From an uncultured Alphaproteobacteria bacterium (GTDB lineage: Bacteria > Pseudomonadota > Alphaproteobacteria > Micropepsales > Micropepsaceae): a stretch of 37,050 nucleotides of DNA. The position numbers and the translations under genes were made by a program. The stretch covers positions 1 through 37,050 of the forward strand of contig CADECX010000033.1 in NCBI GenBank assembly GCA_902825865.1. The letters are read 5' to 3'. The notes beneath the pieces were generated by a model. The model was not told the origin of the DNA and made no database searches. It was given only the letters and a program-made list of their open reading frames with translations. Each line of letters starts with the position of its first letter. Position 1 is the stretch's first letter. This document shows, one piece after another, positions 1 through 9,411 of the stretch.

Positions 1-198
1 AGCAGCCTGAGCTGCAACGAGAATCTGCAGCCACAATGGCTCAAATTGCCGAAGAACACCAAAAGCTAGCCCCCTCCAATCCCAAAATGTCATGGCCCAC
101 CGGAGTGTGGGCCATCCAGCCGGGTTCGCGATTAACCCAAAAGAATGGCGCTGGCGTCATCTGGATGGCCCGCATTTGCGGGCCATGACAAGTTAGGG
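1..198. other. Window edge and intergenic DNA with two hairpins
   Basis: No gene can be assigned with confidence. A rightward reading frame open from the left edge could be the tail of an upstream gene: one frame stops at 67-69 and another at about 188-190, and neither tail is recognisable. Two strong inverted repeats follow. ATGGCCCAC (92-100) pairs with GTGGGCCAT (107-115), and GGCCCGCA (167-174) pairs with TGCGGGCC (177-184). They lie at a gene end, where terminator-like or REP-like palindromes are common in alphaproteobacteria. Confidence 0.4.
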
Positions 199-1008
199 TC
201 AGCGAATTTTGCCGGACGCATTTTCCATCACCACATTGCTCACTTTTGCCGTCAGCACATTGGCCGGCAAATGAGAGGTAAAGCCGATGCCGACATAAAA
301 GGGCCCATTGGTCTTGAAGGTGATGGGGGCGCCTTCGGGATGGATCGGCTCGCCCTGCCAACTCATCCAGAGCTGGAACTGGTCGCCCTTTTTCTCAATG
401 CCGATACGGGTGGGGTGCAGCGCCTGTGATCCCTTTTCGCCCGCCGCCGCATTGGGTTGGCGCGCGGCGCGGTGGGAGATGTCGGTCATCTGGCCGTTTT
501 TCTCGGCCCGCCAGGAAATATGCACCATGCCGTTGCCATGCTGGGCGGTCATGATCTGGCGGGAATCGTCGTCCAGGCTGTCGCGGATGATCAGCGCCAC
601 CTTGCGGTCGTGAAAGTCGTCCTTGTTCGGCCACACCACATCGGCCGCGAGCGAAACATCGCCGGATGCCTTCTTCCACAAATAACGGAACTCGTCGCGC
701 TGATACCAGATGTTATAGCCGGCGGAATTGATGGTGTAGGTCATGGCTGCAGCATCGTAACTGGCGCTGCCCGGGGCCAGCGGGCCGCCGACATCGGTCT
801 GGCCTTCGAATGCACCAATCGGTCCGCCGTTGTTGACCGAGGCACGGTGGAAATCGGCGGGCGGGGCGATCTGTCTATGCGTGGCCGATCCCGGCAGCGC
901 CCAGTCGGGCACATCGATCCCCGGCGGCGCGGGCGGCGGCACCAGGGATTGCGCAAACACTGGCGAAACGGAAACTGCGGCAACCGCCGCCAGAAGAACG
1001 ACACGCAT
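199..1008 (-). CDS. Secreted protein, concanavalin A-like/DUF1349-type fold
   Basis: This is a 269-residue protein with a clear N-terminal signal peptide: a short hydrophobic run ending in Val-Phe-Ala-Gln at about residues 17-20. The mature part looks like the DUF1349 / beta-xylosidase C-terminal lectin-like fold. It has alternating strands, a central stretch resembling 'VALIIRDSLDDDSRQIMT', and a C-terminal 'FYVGIGFTSH' strand. That fold suggests carbohydrate or polymer binding in the periplasm or outside the cell, but this is inferred from fold resemblance only. The ATG at 1008 is chosen because GGAGG sits five bases upstream; an in-frame TTG lies one codon earlier. The gene stands alone, with formaldehyde dehydrogenase upstream on the same strand. 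The substrate is unknown. Confidence 0.6.
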   Translation of the reverse strand: MRVVLLAAVAAVSVSPVFAQSLVPPPAPPGIDVPDWALPGSATHRQIAPPADFHRASVNNGGPIGAFEGQTDVGGPLAPGSASYDAAAMTYTINSAGYNIWYQRDEFRYLWKKASGDVSLAADVVWPNKDDFHDRKVALIIRDSLDDDSRQIMTAQHGNGMVHISWRAEKNGQMTDISHRAARQPNAAAGEKGSQALHPTRIGIEKKGDQFQLWMSWQGEPIHPEGAPITFKTNGPFYVGIGFTSHLPANVLTAKVSNVVMENASGKIR

Positions 1009-1079
1009 CAAGCCCTCCCAACCGGGGTCCGTGCCCCGTTAGCGCTAACGTGCCTTCAAATCCAACAGAATTCAATCGC

Positions 1080-2189
<1,110 letters not shown>

Positions 2190-2302
2190 TGAGAAAGCTC
2201 CCTTCGGACGGCGCAATGTGGGCCATTTGGGTAATGGTTGCAAAGTGTTAGATTAACGCTAGGCTGCGCTTTGGGCCCCTTTTTTTCGAGCTGTCGGATT
2301 CG

Positions 2303-3115
2303 ATGCGTTTGACGTCACCCCTTGCTGTTGCCGCTTTGCTGGGCCTGGCGGCCGCCGCGCCTGCATTCGCGCAGAATGTGAATTCCGGCTTGGAAGTCAG
2401 CGTCAGCTCTGTTGCGCCGCGCGGCGGCGTTCTGCTCTATCCCGGCGGCGAATATGCCCGTTCGATGCCCACCTTGCTTTATCCCGGCCAACGCGGCGGC
2501 CCGATTACCCTGCACATGCCGACCCGCCGCACCGTGGCGCGCACCGCTCCCCGGCCGCAGGCTCAAGCCCCATCCCAAGCCCCATTCCAAGCCCAAGTCG
2601 CGCCCGCGCCCGCCCCCAAACCGGAGCCGCCCAGGCGGCTTGCCAGCGCCCAGCCGCCCGCACCCAAGCCGGCGCCCGCGCCATCTTCATCGGCGCCCAA
2701 TATCTTCAACACGCCTGACCTCAGCAATGTGTTCGGCAATGCGCCCGCGCCGCGCAAGACCGCGCCCGCCGGCCCGAGCACCGGCAAGGAAAGCCTTTCC
2801 AAGCGCAGCGTGATCCTGTTCGCCAAGGATGCGCCCGATCCGGCCGCCTCGGCCTTGGGTGCGCTCAAATTCCTGGCCGGCGATCTCAATGCCGCCATGA
2901 CCAGCCCCGGCGCGCGTATCGAGCTTCAGGCCTTTGGCGGTCCCAAGGGTGACAAAGGCTCGGATGCACGCCGATTGTCGCTGAAACGCGCCCTCTCGAT
3001 CCGGCAGGTTTTGATCGAGGATGGCGTGTCGGCGGACCGCATCGATGTCCGTGCCATGGGCGGCGTAGATGACACGGGCCCAACCGACCGCGTCGACGTT
3101 TACGTCAAGGCCTGA
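2303..3115 (+). CDS. OmpA-like C-terminal domain protein with Pro/Ala-rich linker
   Basis: The 270-residue protein starts with a signal peptide (residues 1-23, cleavage after Ala-Phe-Ala). A short N-terminal region and a long Pro/Ala/Lys-rich linker (about residues 75-155) follow. The C-terminal 100 residues resemble the OmpA/MotB peptidoglycan-binding fold: a beta strand 'RIELQAFGG', the helix 'RRLSLKRALSIRQVL', then 'VSADRIDVRAMGG' and a final 'DRVDVYV' strand. The family normally anchors envelope proteins to the cell wall. This copy is divergent and its ligand residues cannot all be assigned. Its stop codon overlaps the start of the PAP2-like gene (TGATG at 3113-3117), so the two are probably co-translated. 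Localisation is inferred to be periplasmic or outer membrane. Confidence 0.7.
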   Translation: MRLTSPLAVAALLGLAAAAPAFAQNVNSGLEVSVSSVAPRGGVLLYPGGEYARSMPTLLYPGQRGGPITLHMPTRRTVARTAPRPQAQAPSQAPFQAQVAPAPAPKPEPPRRLASAQPPAPKPAPAPSSSAPNIFNTPDLSNVFGNAPAPRKTAPAGPSTGKESLSKRSVILFAKDAPDPAASALGALKFLAGDLNAAMTSPGARIELQAFGGPKGDKGSDARRLSLKRALSIRQVLIEDGVSADRIDVRAMGGVDDTGPTDRVDVYVKA

Positions 3116-3648
3116 TGTTGATGCGTCCCGCTCTTGCTGCGACGGTCTTGTTGCTGGCCGGCACCCAGGGCGTCCTTGCGGGCACAGAAAGCATGGGCAC
3201 CAATGTGGCGATTGCCCTGCCCGTGATCGCGGGCGGCATCACCTTGATCAAAGACGACTGGAAGGGCACCGCCCAGGTGACGGTGGACACGATCGCCACC
3301 GTGGGGCTGGCCTATGGCCTCAAGCAGGTGATCCACGAACAGCGCCCCGACAAGAGCGATTTCAAGTCCATGCCGTCCGACACCTCGGCGCTGGGTTTTG
3401 CGCCGGCGCAATTTCTTTGGGACCGTTATGGCTGGCGCTATGGCGTGCCGGCCTATGCGGCGGCGACGTTCGTGGCCTGGAGCCGGGTCGATGCCCAGAA
3501 GCATCATTGGTATGATGTGGCGGCCAGCGCCGGCCTGGCTTTCGGCGTCAGCAAGATTTTCACCACAAGCTACCAGCCGCCCGGATTGCGCTATGGCGTG
3601 ACACCGACCGATGGCGGGCTTTATGCGGCGCTGGATTATCGCTTTTAG
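3115..3648 (+). CDS. PAP2-like (phosphatidic acid phosphatase type 2) family protein, altered active site
   Basis: This 177-residue protein has an N-terminal signal or membrane segment (residues 5-22) and further hydrophobic helices. The PAP2 signature is recognisable in two of its three parts: K70...R77-P78 (KxxxxxxRP) and S123-R124...H130...D134 (SRxxxxxHxxxD). The middle motif, usually PSGH, reads P87-S88-D89-T90, so the histidine that acts as proton donor is absent. It may therefore be a subfamily with changed chemistry or a non-catalytic member. PAP2 enzymes dephosphorylate lipids such as phosphatidate or undecaprenyl pyrophosphate at the membrane. The gene overlaps the OmpA-like gene by one base, suggesting coupled expression. 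The next in-frame ATG (3121) is an alternative start. Confidence 0.7.
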   Translation: MLMRPALAATVLLLAGTQGVLAGTESMGTNVAIALPVIAGGITLIKDDWKGTAQVTVDTIATVGLAYGLKQVIHEQRPDKSDFKSMPSDTSALGFAPAQFLWDRYGWRYGVPAYAAATFVAWSRVDAQKHHWYDVAASAGLAFGVSKIFTTSYQPPGLRYGVTPTDGGLYAALDYRF

Positions 3649-3655
3649 AGATCAG

Positions 3656-3735
3656 GCTGCCTCATGCTTCGACAGGCTCAGCATGAGGAACAAAAGACAT
3701 CCTCACCCTGAGCTTGTCGAAGGGTGAGGGGTTAA
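3656..3735. repeat. Dispersed palindromic repeat between convergent genes
   Basis: Two related hairpins lie in tandem. The first has CTCATGCTTCGACAGG-type arms ending in AGCATGAGG (about 3661-3689). The second is CCTCACCCT ... AGGGTGAGG around GAGCTTGTCGA (about 3702-3730). The CACCCTGAGCTTGTCGAAGGGTG core is a very widespread intergenic repeat in alphaproteobacterial genomes. Its position between the convergent PAP2-like and MFS genes fits use as a bidirectional terminator. Confidence 0.7.
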
Positions 3736-3741
3736 GGCGCT

Positions 3742-4974
3742 CTAAACCCGTATCGCGACGTCGCTGAACTTGTTCACTTTCAGCAGCGGCGGGAACAACT
3801 TCATCCAAAAACCCACCACTAGCATGGTGCCGACACCGCCCACCACCACCGCCGGCACCGTCCCCAGCAAGGCGGCGGTGATGCCGGATTCAAATTCTCC
3901 CAGCTCGTTGGACGCACCGATGAACAGCATGGAAACCGCCGAGACCCGGCCGCGCATGCTGTCGGGCGTGGAAAGCTGGACCAGGCTGCCGCGAATATTG
4001 ACGCTGACCATGTCGGTGGCGCCCAGGACGAACAAGGCCGCCAGCGAGACCGGAAACCAGGTCGACAATCCGAACACGATGGTGGCAATGCCGAAAACCG
4101 CCACCGCCCCGAACATCTTGGCGCCAACCTTTTTCTTGATCGGCCAATAGGTGAGAAAAAACGCCATCGAAAAAGCCCCCACCGCCGGGGCGCTGCGCAG
4201 GATACCCAGGCCGGTGGGCCCGACATGCAGGATATCGCGGGCATAGATCGGCAGAAGCGCGGTCGCTCCGCCCAAAAGCACCGCGAACAGATCCAGGGAT
4301 ATGGCGCCCAGCACCACGGGGCGCGAGCGCACGAACTTCACGCCTTCCGCCACCCGCTCATAGCGGGTCAGATCGGTCTTTTCCGGGGTGAAGCGCCGCC
4401 CGCCCAGCCGCGACACGATCAGCGCCGCGCCGACAAAGCCGGCGATGCAGATGGAGTAAACCGGCACCGGTCCCAGCGCATAGAGAAAGCCGCCCAGCGC
4501 CGGTCCCGAAATGGTGGCGGCGGTAAAGAAGGACGAGCTGAACGCCATGGATTTGGCGAGGCGCTCGGGCGGCACCAGGAAGGGCAGCAGCGAGGAGCCG
4601 GAGGGTCCAGCAAAACCGCGCGCCGCGCCGAACAAGACCAGCACCACGAAATACATCCACGTGCTACCCGGACGAAACAGGCTGAGAGCCAAGAACAGCG
4701 CGCTGCACAGGGCCTGCAGCCCCGCCGCCAGGCTGTAAACCCGCCGCTGATTGAAACGGTCGGTGATATCCCCGGCCGGCAGGGTCAAAAGGAACATGGG
4801 CAGAAACTGGCACAGGCCCACCAGGCCCAGCGCCATGGGCGTGCGCTCGATATCGTAGATCTGCCAGCCGATGGCGACCGACTGAACCTGGATCGCCAAG
4901 GTGGAAATGAATCGCGAGGTGACGAAGAAATTAAGATCGCGGTCGCGATAAAGGGGAGAGGCCGTGTCGCTCAT
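3742..4974 (-). CDS. MFS transporter, EntS/MFS_3-like exporter
   Basis: This is a 410-residue major facilitator superfamily protein with about 12 hydrophobic segments. The loop between helices 2 and 3 carries the MFS motif A in the form G-D-I-T-D-R-F-N-Q-R-R (around residue 70). The N-terminus ('PLYRDRDLNFF...FISTLAIQVQSVAIGWQIYD') resembles the MFS_3 / enterobactin-exporter-like group of drug and siderophore effluxers. It is inferred to be a proton-driven exporter in the inner membrane. The substrate cannot be read from the sequence, and no siderophore genes are nearby. The DUF2141-type gene lies 36 bases upstream on the same strand and may be co-transcribed. Confidence 0.85.
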   Translation of the reverse strand: MSDTASPLYRDRDLNFFVTSRFISTLAIQVQSVAIGWQIYDIERTPMALGLVGLCQFLPMFLLTLPAGDITDRFNQRRVYSLAAGLQALCSALFLALSLFRPGSTWMYFVVLVLFGAARGFAGPSGSSLLPFLVPPERLAKSMAFSSSFFTAATISGPALGGFLYALGPVPVYSICIAGFVGAALIVSRLGGRRFTPEKTDLTRYERVAEGVKFVRSRPVVLGAISLDLFAVLLGGATALLPIYARDILHVGPTGLGILRSAPAVGAFSMAFFLTYWPIKKKVGAKMFGAVAVFGIATIVFGLSTWFPVSLAALFVLGATDMVSVNIRGSLVQLSTPDSMRGRVSAVSMLFIGASNELGEFESGITAALLGTVPAVVVGGVGTMLVVGFWMKLFPPLLKVNKFSDVAIRV

Positions 4975-5010
4975 CTGACTCGCGTGGATAACATGCGAGG
5001 GCGTGAAAGC

Positions 5011-5520
5011 CTACTTATAGGCTATGAGCGAAATGGAATTCTGCAGGTGCAGGGTTTGGACATTCGCGCCCGGCACCACTTCAAATTTCACCGCCGCAAA
5101 GCGCGGCTTGGACAAACGGGGTTGGGCGTCGCGGGAGAAGCCGAACGGCTCCTGCGGAATGCCGAACCAGCTGGTGTCTATTTTGTCGTTGCTGTTGATG
5201 TCCTGATAGCACTGGATGGCATAGGTGCCGGGGGCAAGATTGTTCAAGGTGATGGTGGTCCGGCCCGCCTCCGCCTTCACATCTGCGCTGGCGAGCGCAG
5301 CGGAATTGTCGTCCGGGTAGCGCGCCTCGTCATACAGTCCCAGCCGCAACAGGCCGCCCTTGGGCGAAACATCCTCGACATGGATCACCAGGCTGGCGGT
5401 CTGGTGCTGGGCATGGGCGGGAGACACCAGGCTGGCAGCCAGCAGCATCCAGCCCACCATCGCCAAGGCGGCCAGCGTCCAGAACAGCGAAAAACGCTGA
5501 AAGCCCCCGAGGTTCCCCAT
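5011..5520 (-). CDS. DUF2141 domain-containing secreted protein
   Basis: The 169-residue protein has a signal peptide (hydrophobic stretch at about residues 14-30, ending Pro-Ala-His-Ala-Gln). The rest matches the DUF2141 pattern: a beta-sandwich-like domain with 'GLLRLGLYDEARYP', 'LAPGTYAIQCYQDINSNDKIDTSWFGIPQEPFGFS' and a final beta strand. The aromatic-Gln-Asp-x-Asn-x-Asn-x-x-x-D segment looks like a calcium-type loop and is a hallmark of the family. Function is unknown; family members are periplasmic or surface proteins. The ATG at 5520, with AGGG upstream, is preferred over an in-frame TTG at 5559. Confidence 0.75.
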   Translation of the reverse strand: MGNLGGFQRFSLFWTLAALAMVGWMLLAASLVSPAHAQHQTASLVIHVEDVSPKGGLLRLGLYDEARYPDDNSAALASADVKAEAGRTTITLNNLAPGTYAIQCYQDINSNDKIDTSWFGIPQEPFGFSRDAQPRLSKPRFAAVKFEVVPGANVQTLHLQNSISLIAYK

Positions 5521-5607
5521 CCCCACCCTGCTGGGTTCAATTGTATCAATTTGTCGCAAAGTTCCGATTCCTAAGCAAGGGGCCTGTGGCCCTACACCTA
5601 AATCGGA

Positions 5608-5623
5608 AACCGGGGGGCCCGGT

Positions 5624-5624
<1 letters not shown>
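5608..5624 (-). terminator. Hairpin at the end of mdh
   Basis: AACCGGG (5608-5614) and CCCGGTT (5618-5624) form a GC-rich seven-base stem that abuts the mdh stop codon. There is no run of T after it, so it is either a weak or factor-dependent terminator, or an RNA 3'-end stabiliser. Confidence 0.4.
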
Positions 5625-6610
<986 letters not shown>

Positions 6611-6619
6611 TCAATGGTC

Positions 6620-6651
6620 GCGCGGCCTTTTCCGCTTTCGCGGGGCCGCGC
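6620..6651. terminator. GC-rich hairpin between the barrel gene and mdh
   Basis: GCGCGGCC (6620-6627) pairs with GGCCGCGC (6644-6651), and an inner CCGC/GCGG stem lies in the loop. On the leftward transcript it follows the barrel gene and precedes mdh, so it may end the copper operon. No clean T-run follows. Confidence 0.4.
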
Positions 6652-6708
6652 TCGGGGGCCTAACTAGCCCGCTTGGCCGGATGGGGCAAGGCGACAGATC
6701 GCCTTAAA

Positions 6709-8013
6709 TCACTCGGCCACCAGCCGGACAAAGGCCATGGTGCCATGGGGAGCGCTGCCATAAGACGCCGTGGGCGAGCCCACGGATGAGGAAGGCGCGA
6801 AATCAAAGGCATAAAGCCCGCCCAGGCCGATCTTCCAATGCTCGGCCAGCCGGAAATCGCGGATGACGCCCAGGCTGAACTCGCCGGCGCCGCGAATCTG
6901 GCCGCCAGGCAGCAGCTCCTTGCTCTCGATACTCTCGCCGCGGGCGAACAAGGTCCAGTCATCGTCGGGCTTGAATTCGCCTTCCAGCAGAAACGCGTTC
7001 GCATCGGTGCCGTCACCGAGACGCTTGTTGCCGAAGGCCGCCGTGGCGGCCAGGCTGCCGAAATCGAACTGCCGGAAATAGGTGGCGCTGGCGGTAAAGC
7101 GGCGCTCGTCGATATCGGGATCGAGCCCTTCCGGGCCTTTGATCCAGCCATGCGAGACTTGCAACGACCAATTGGCCGAGGGATTCCAGGACAGCCGCAG
7201 CGCCGTGGAATCAAAGCGCGCCTGATCGAAATTGAAGCGGAACTGGTCCGGCTCGCGGCCGGTGAATTGCGAGACTTCCAATTTCCAATCGTCATGCACA
7301 AAGCCCGCGGTCGCCACACCAAAAGCGATATGGGTGGAATCCAGCCAATGATGGGCCAGCGGCGTCATGGGATTATCCAGCGACGAGACGCGGTGCATAT
7401 AGGCGCTGGGCCCCAGCGCGGCTTCGCCGGGATAACCGCCATACAAGAACACACTGCTATTCTGGGAAAGCGGATGGCTGTAGGTGGCGGCCAGTTCCAT
7501 CAAAAGATCGTGCGGATGCTGGCGGTCGACCAGATGGGTTTTGCCGTCGGCACTTTCGCCCGCCGCCAGCAGCAGCGGATAGCCGCGCCGCCCCATAAAG
7601 GCATCGCCGCTGAGCATGGCTTTGAATCCCAGCGTGTCGCCGTTTGCGAAATCTTTGCTCGCCATGGCCATCGCCATGCTGGTGGAAAACACCTGGTCGC
7701 CGCCGCGCGGGCCGCTTTGCCAATTGGCAATGCCGTTGACGCGGCCATGCAGCATCACCATCCAGTCGTCGGCAGGCAGATGAAGGCCCACATGCGAAGC
7801 CGCTTCCGGTTGCCAGCTGGTGCCCGAGGCTTCGCGCGACAAGCCATAGCTGCCCAACAGGCCGTGCATGCCCCCCATCGTGTCATGGCCCATGGCGCCA
7901 TGATCCATGCCGGCCATGCCCTCGTGCTGGGCCGGCGGCGCGCCATGCTGATGGGCGTCTTGCGCCCAGACGGGCGTGGTCCATAACAGCAAGTACAAAA
8001 TTGGTGTTCGCAT
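6709..8013 (-). CDS. Predicted outer-membrane barrel with Met/His-rich N-terminus, CsoR-linked
   Basis: The 434-residue protein begins with a signal peptide (cleavage after Val-Trp-Ala-Gln, about residue 18). The next 35 residues are packed with His and Met ('HQHG', 'QHEGMAGMDHGAMGHD', 'MGGMHG'), a pattern typical of periplasmic copper-binding tails. The remainder is rich in alternating aromatic/polar strands and ends in a strand 'MAFVRLVAE', consistent with an outer-membrane beta-barrel. It also has a distinctive 'HLVDRQHPHDLLMELAATYSHP' segment. I recognise it only as a widespread uncharacterised family. The ATG at 8013 shares one base with the stop of the upstream csoR-like gene (TGATG), so the two are co-transcribed and likely copper-induced. 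A metal-related role is inferred from composition and context; transport is not shown. Confidence 0.65.
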   Translation of the reverse strand: MRTPILYLLLWTTPVWAQDAHQHGAPPAQHEGMAGMDHGAMGHDTMGGMHGLLGSYGLSREASGTSWQPEAASHVGLHLPADDWMVMLHGRVNGIANWQSGPRGGDQVFSTSMAMAMASKDFANGDTLGFKAMLSGDAFMGRRGYPLLLAAGESADGKTHLVDRQHPHDLLMELAATYSHPLSQNSSVFLYGGYPGEAALGPSAYMHRVSSLDNPMTPLAHHWLDSTHIAFGVATAGFVHDDWKLEVSQFTGREPDQFRFNFDQARFDSTALRLSWNPSANWSLQVSHGWIKGPEGLDPDIDERRFTASATYFRQFDFGSLAATAAFGNKRLGDGTDANAFLLEGEFKPDDDWTLFARGESIESKELLPGGQIRGAGEFSLGVIRDFRLAEHWKIGLGGLYAFDFAPSSSVGSPTASYGSAPHGTMAFVRLVAE

Positions 8014-8285
8014 CAGCGCGCGGTCTTGCTGAACAGGTCCACCAGTTCGGCGAACTTCCTGCGCGCATCCTTGACGTCGCCGCTCTTGATGGCATGGGCG
8101 ACACAATGATCGGAATGGCTTTTCAAAACTTCGTCCTCCACCTTCTTGAGCGCCGATTTGATCGCCTGCAGCTGGGTGAGGATGTCGATGCAATAACGGT
8201 CATCCTCGATCATGCGGGCGATGCCGCCGACCTGGCCCTGAATGCGGGCCAAACGATCGAGAAGCTTGGGATCGTGATGCGGCAT
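8013..8285 (-). CDS. csoR: CsoR-family copper(I)-sensing transcriptional repressor
   Basis: The 90-residue all-helical repressor of the CsoR/RcnR/FrmR family has 'RLARIQGQVGGIARMIEDDRYCIDILTQL' and 'HSDHCVAHAIKSGD'. The metal-ligand fingerprint is Cys32, His57 and Cys61. This matches the Cys-His-Cys set of copper(I)-sensing CsoR rather than the nickel/cobalt RcnR or formaldehyde FrmR sets. Such proteins bind GC-rich operators as tetramers and release DNA when Cu(I) binds. A matching palindrome overlaps its translation start region, so it should repress itself and the downstream barrel gene. The start is ATG 8285. No copper ATPase or chaperone gene lies nearby. Confidence 0.88.
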   Translation of the reverse strand: MPHHDPKLLDRLARIQGQVGGIARMIEDDRYCIDILTQLQAIKSALKKVEDEVLKSHSDHCVAHAIKSGDVKDARRKFAELVDLFSKTAR

Positions 8286-8288
8286 GTC

Positions 8289-8305
8289 ATACCCCTATGG
8301 GGTAT
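8289..8305. promoter_or_regulatory. Predicted CsoR operator
   Basis: ATACCCCTATGGGGTAT is a perfect inverted repeat (ATACCCC, three-base centre, GGGGTAT) only three bases from the csoR-like start codon. Its A/T-flanked C4/G4 form is the classic CsoR-type operator. Binding here would block the promoter or ribosome access for the two-gene unit. Confidence 0.8.
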
Positions 8306-8333
8306 ATGATGCTTGCGCAAGCGGAAAAAGAAA

Positions 8334-8360
8334 AGGCCGGATCTCGGAGAGATCCGGCCT
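8334..8360 (-). terminator. Rho-independent terminator of the HU gene
   Basis: AGGCCGGATCTC (8334-8345) and GAGATCCGGCCT (8349-8360) form a perfect 12-base stem with a three-base loop. Read leftward it is followed by a T-rich stretch (TTTCTTTTT). It insulates the HU gene from the copper operon downstream. Confidence 0.9.
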
Positions 8361-8388
8361 TCTTTATCTTCATCGCGAAGAAAGAAGC

Positions 8389-8691
8389 TTAGATCGCTTC
8401 CTTCAGTTCCTTGGAGGCGCGGAACGCGACCTTCTTGGACGCCTTGATCTTGATGGCTTCGCCGGTGGCGGGATTGCGGCCCATGCGCGGACCGCGCTTG
8501 CGCACAACCAGAATGCCCAGACCGTTGAGACGGATGCGGGCACCCTTCTTCAGATGCTTGGTGATCAGGCCAATCGTGTCTTCCAGGATCGCATTGGCGC
8601 TCTTCTGGGAGAGTTCATGCTTCTCGGCCAGCTGGCTGGCAAGCTGACGGGTGGAAACGGTTTCGACTTTTGCTTTGGCGGCAGTTGCCAT
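8389..8691 (-). CDS. HU-family DNA-binding protein
   Basis: The 100-residue nucleoid protein has the HU/IHF fold: a helical dimerisation region ('STRQLASQLAEKHELSQKSANAILEDTIGLI') and the DNA-binding arm with 'RGPRMGRNPATGE' containing the conserved RNPxTG tip. The C-terminus ends in the usual 'KKVAFRASKELKEAI'. It bends and packages DNA as a dimer in the cytoplasm. A short Ala/Lys-rich extension of about ten residues precedes the core. The gene has its own terminator and a long leader. GGAG lies seven bases before ATG 8691. It resembles the single-HU proteins of alphaproteobacteria (hupB-like), but paralogues elsewhere cannot be excluded. Confidence 0.93.
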   Translation of the reverse strand: MATAAKAKVETVSTRQLASQLAEKHELSQKSANAILEDTIGLITKHLKKGARIRLNGLGILVVRKRGPRMGRNPATGEAIKIKASKKVAFRASKELKEAI

Positions 8692-8787
8692 GGATTTCTC
8701 CCTCTTTGGCGAATCAACGATGAGCCCGATTTTACGGCATTTCTCGCAAGATAAAGGGGGGCGAGGTCAAAAAAGCGCAAGAAATTG

Positions 8788-8835
8788 GGGCTTTTTCTCA
8801 CACTGCTGTGGAAAAGCCCGAAAATGCGGGCTTTT
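8788..8835 (-). promoter_or_regulatory. Mutually exclusive hairpins in the leader region of the HU gene
   Basis: The segment 8812-8820 (AAAAGCCCG) can pair with 8827-8835 (CGGGCTTTT), giving a nine-base stem. Its AAAAGCCC part can instead pair with 8788-8795 (GGGCTTTT), extended by an inner CACA/TGTG stem. The two folds exclude each other. They lie about 100-145 bases upstream of the HU start, on the same strand sense, as in an attenuator. Function is inferred from pairing only. Confidence 0.4.
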
Positions 8836-8902
8836 CAAGCACGTGAAGCATACTGCCGAAAGCAAAGAAGCGGCCGGCAACCGGCGCGACCATAAAAAAA
8901 GA

Positions 8903-8925
8903 GCCGCGCGAGAGACCCGCGCGGC
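8903..8925 (-). terminator. Rho-independent terminator of the rplS operon
   Basis: GCCGCGCG (8903-8910) pairs with CGCGCGGC (8918-8925) around a seven-base loop. Read leftward it is followed within three bases by seven T (the A-run at 8894-8900). This is the end of the ffh-rpsP-rimM-trmD-rplS cluster. Confidence 0.88.
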
Positions 8926-8952
8926 CGGATTCTATCGGTATTTCTTGCGACT

Positions 8953-9360
8953 TTAGGCGGCTTCCGGACCGGCATTCTCGGTGCGCTCGCTGATGCGGGC
9001 GGACTTGCCGGTGCGGCCGCGCAGATAATAGAGCTTGGCGCGGCGCACCTTGCCCTTGCGCACCACCACCACCGAGTCGACCAGCGGCGAATAGATCGGG
9101 AAGACGCGCTCCACGCCTTCGCCATAGGACAGCTTGCGCACCGTGAAGGCCTCATTCAGGCCGGCGCCCTGGCGGGCGATGCACACGCCTTCAAACGCCT
9201 GAATGCGTTCGCGAGTTTTGTTCTGCTTGGTCTTCTCGTCATAGGTGACGTCCACCACCTTGACGTTGACCTTGAGAGTGTCGCCCGGACGGAAATCGGG
9301 CAGCGCCTTGGCCCTGAGCGAGCTCATCTGCTCGGCTTCGAGCTGCTGCAAAAGGTTCAT
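8953..9360 (-). CDS. rplS: 50S ribosomal protein L19
   Basis: The 135-residue L19 sits at the 30S-50S interface of the ribosome. Family landmarks are '[14 protein letters not shown]', '[41 protein letters not shown]' and '[19 protein letters not shown]'. The C-terminus carries a short Ala/Glu tail common in alphaproteobacteria. It is the last gene of the translation cluster; trmD lies 51 bases upstream and a strong terminator lies downstream. Confidence 0.98.
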   Translation of the reverse strand: MNLLQQLEAEQMSSLRAKALPDFRPGDTLKVNVKVVDVTYDEKTKQNKTRERIQAFEGVCIARQGAGLNEAFTVRKLSYGEGVERVFPIYSPLVDSVVVVRKGKVRRAKLYYLRGRTGKSARISERTENAGPEAA

Positions 9361-9411
9361 TTTCTTCAGTCTCCGTGCGGGAAAAGCGGCATTCGAGCCG
9401 GCGCGTATAGC

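Noticed and set aside
4225..5574. 450-codon rightward open frame opposite the MFS and DUF2141-type genes
   Set aside because: It spans two real genes and their gap on the other strand. Its Gln/Arg/His-rich composition is typical of antisense frames.
6838..7986. 382-codon rightward frame opposite the barrel gene
   Set aside because: The leftward frame has a signal peptide, a metal-rich N-terminus and operon context, while the rightward frame has no domain or start signal.
8013..8193. 60-residue N-terminal extension of the barrel protein
   Set aside because: It overlaps the csoR-like gene in another frame. The signal peptide begins at ATG 8013, which has the classic one-base stop/start overlap.
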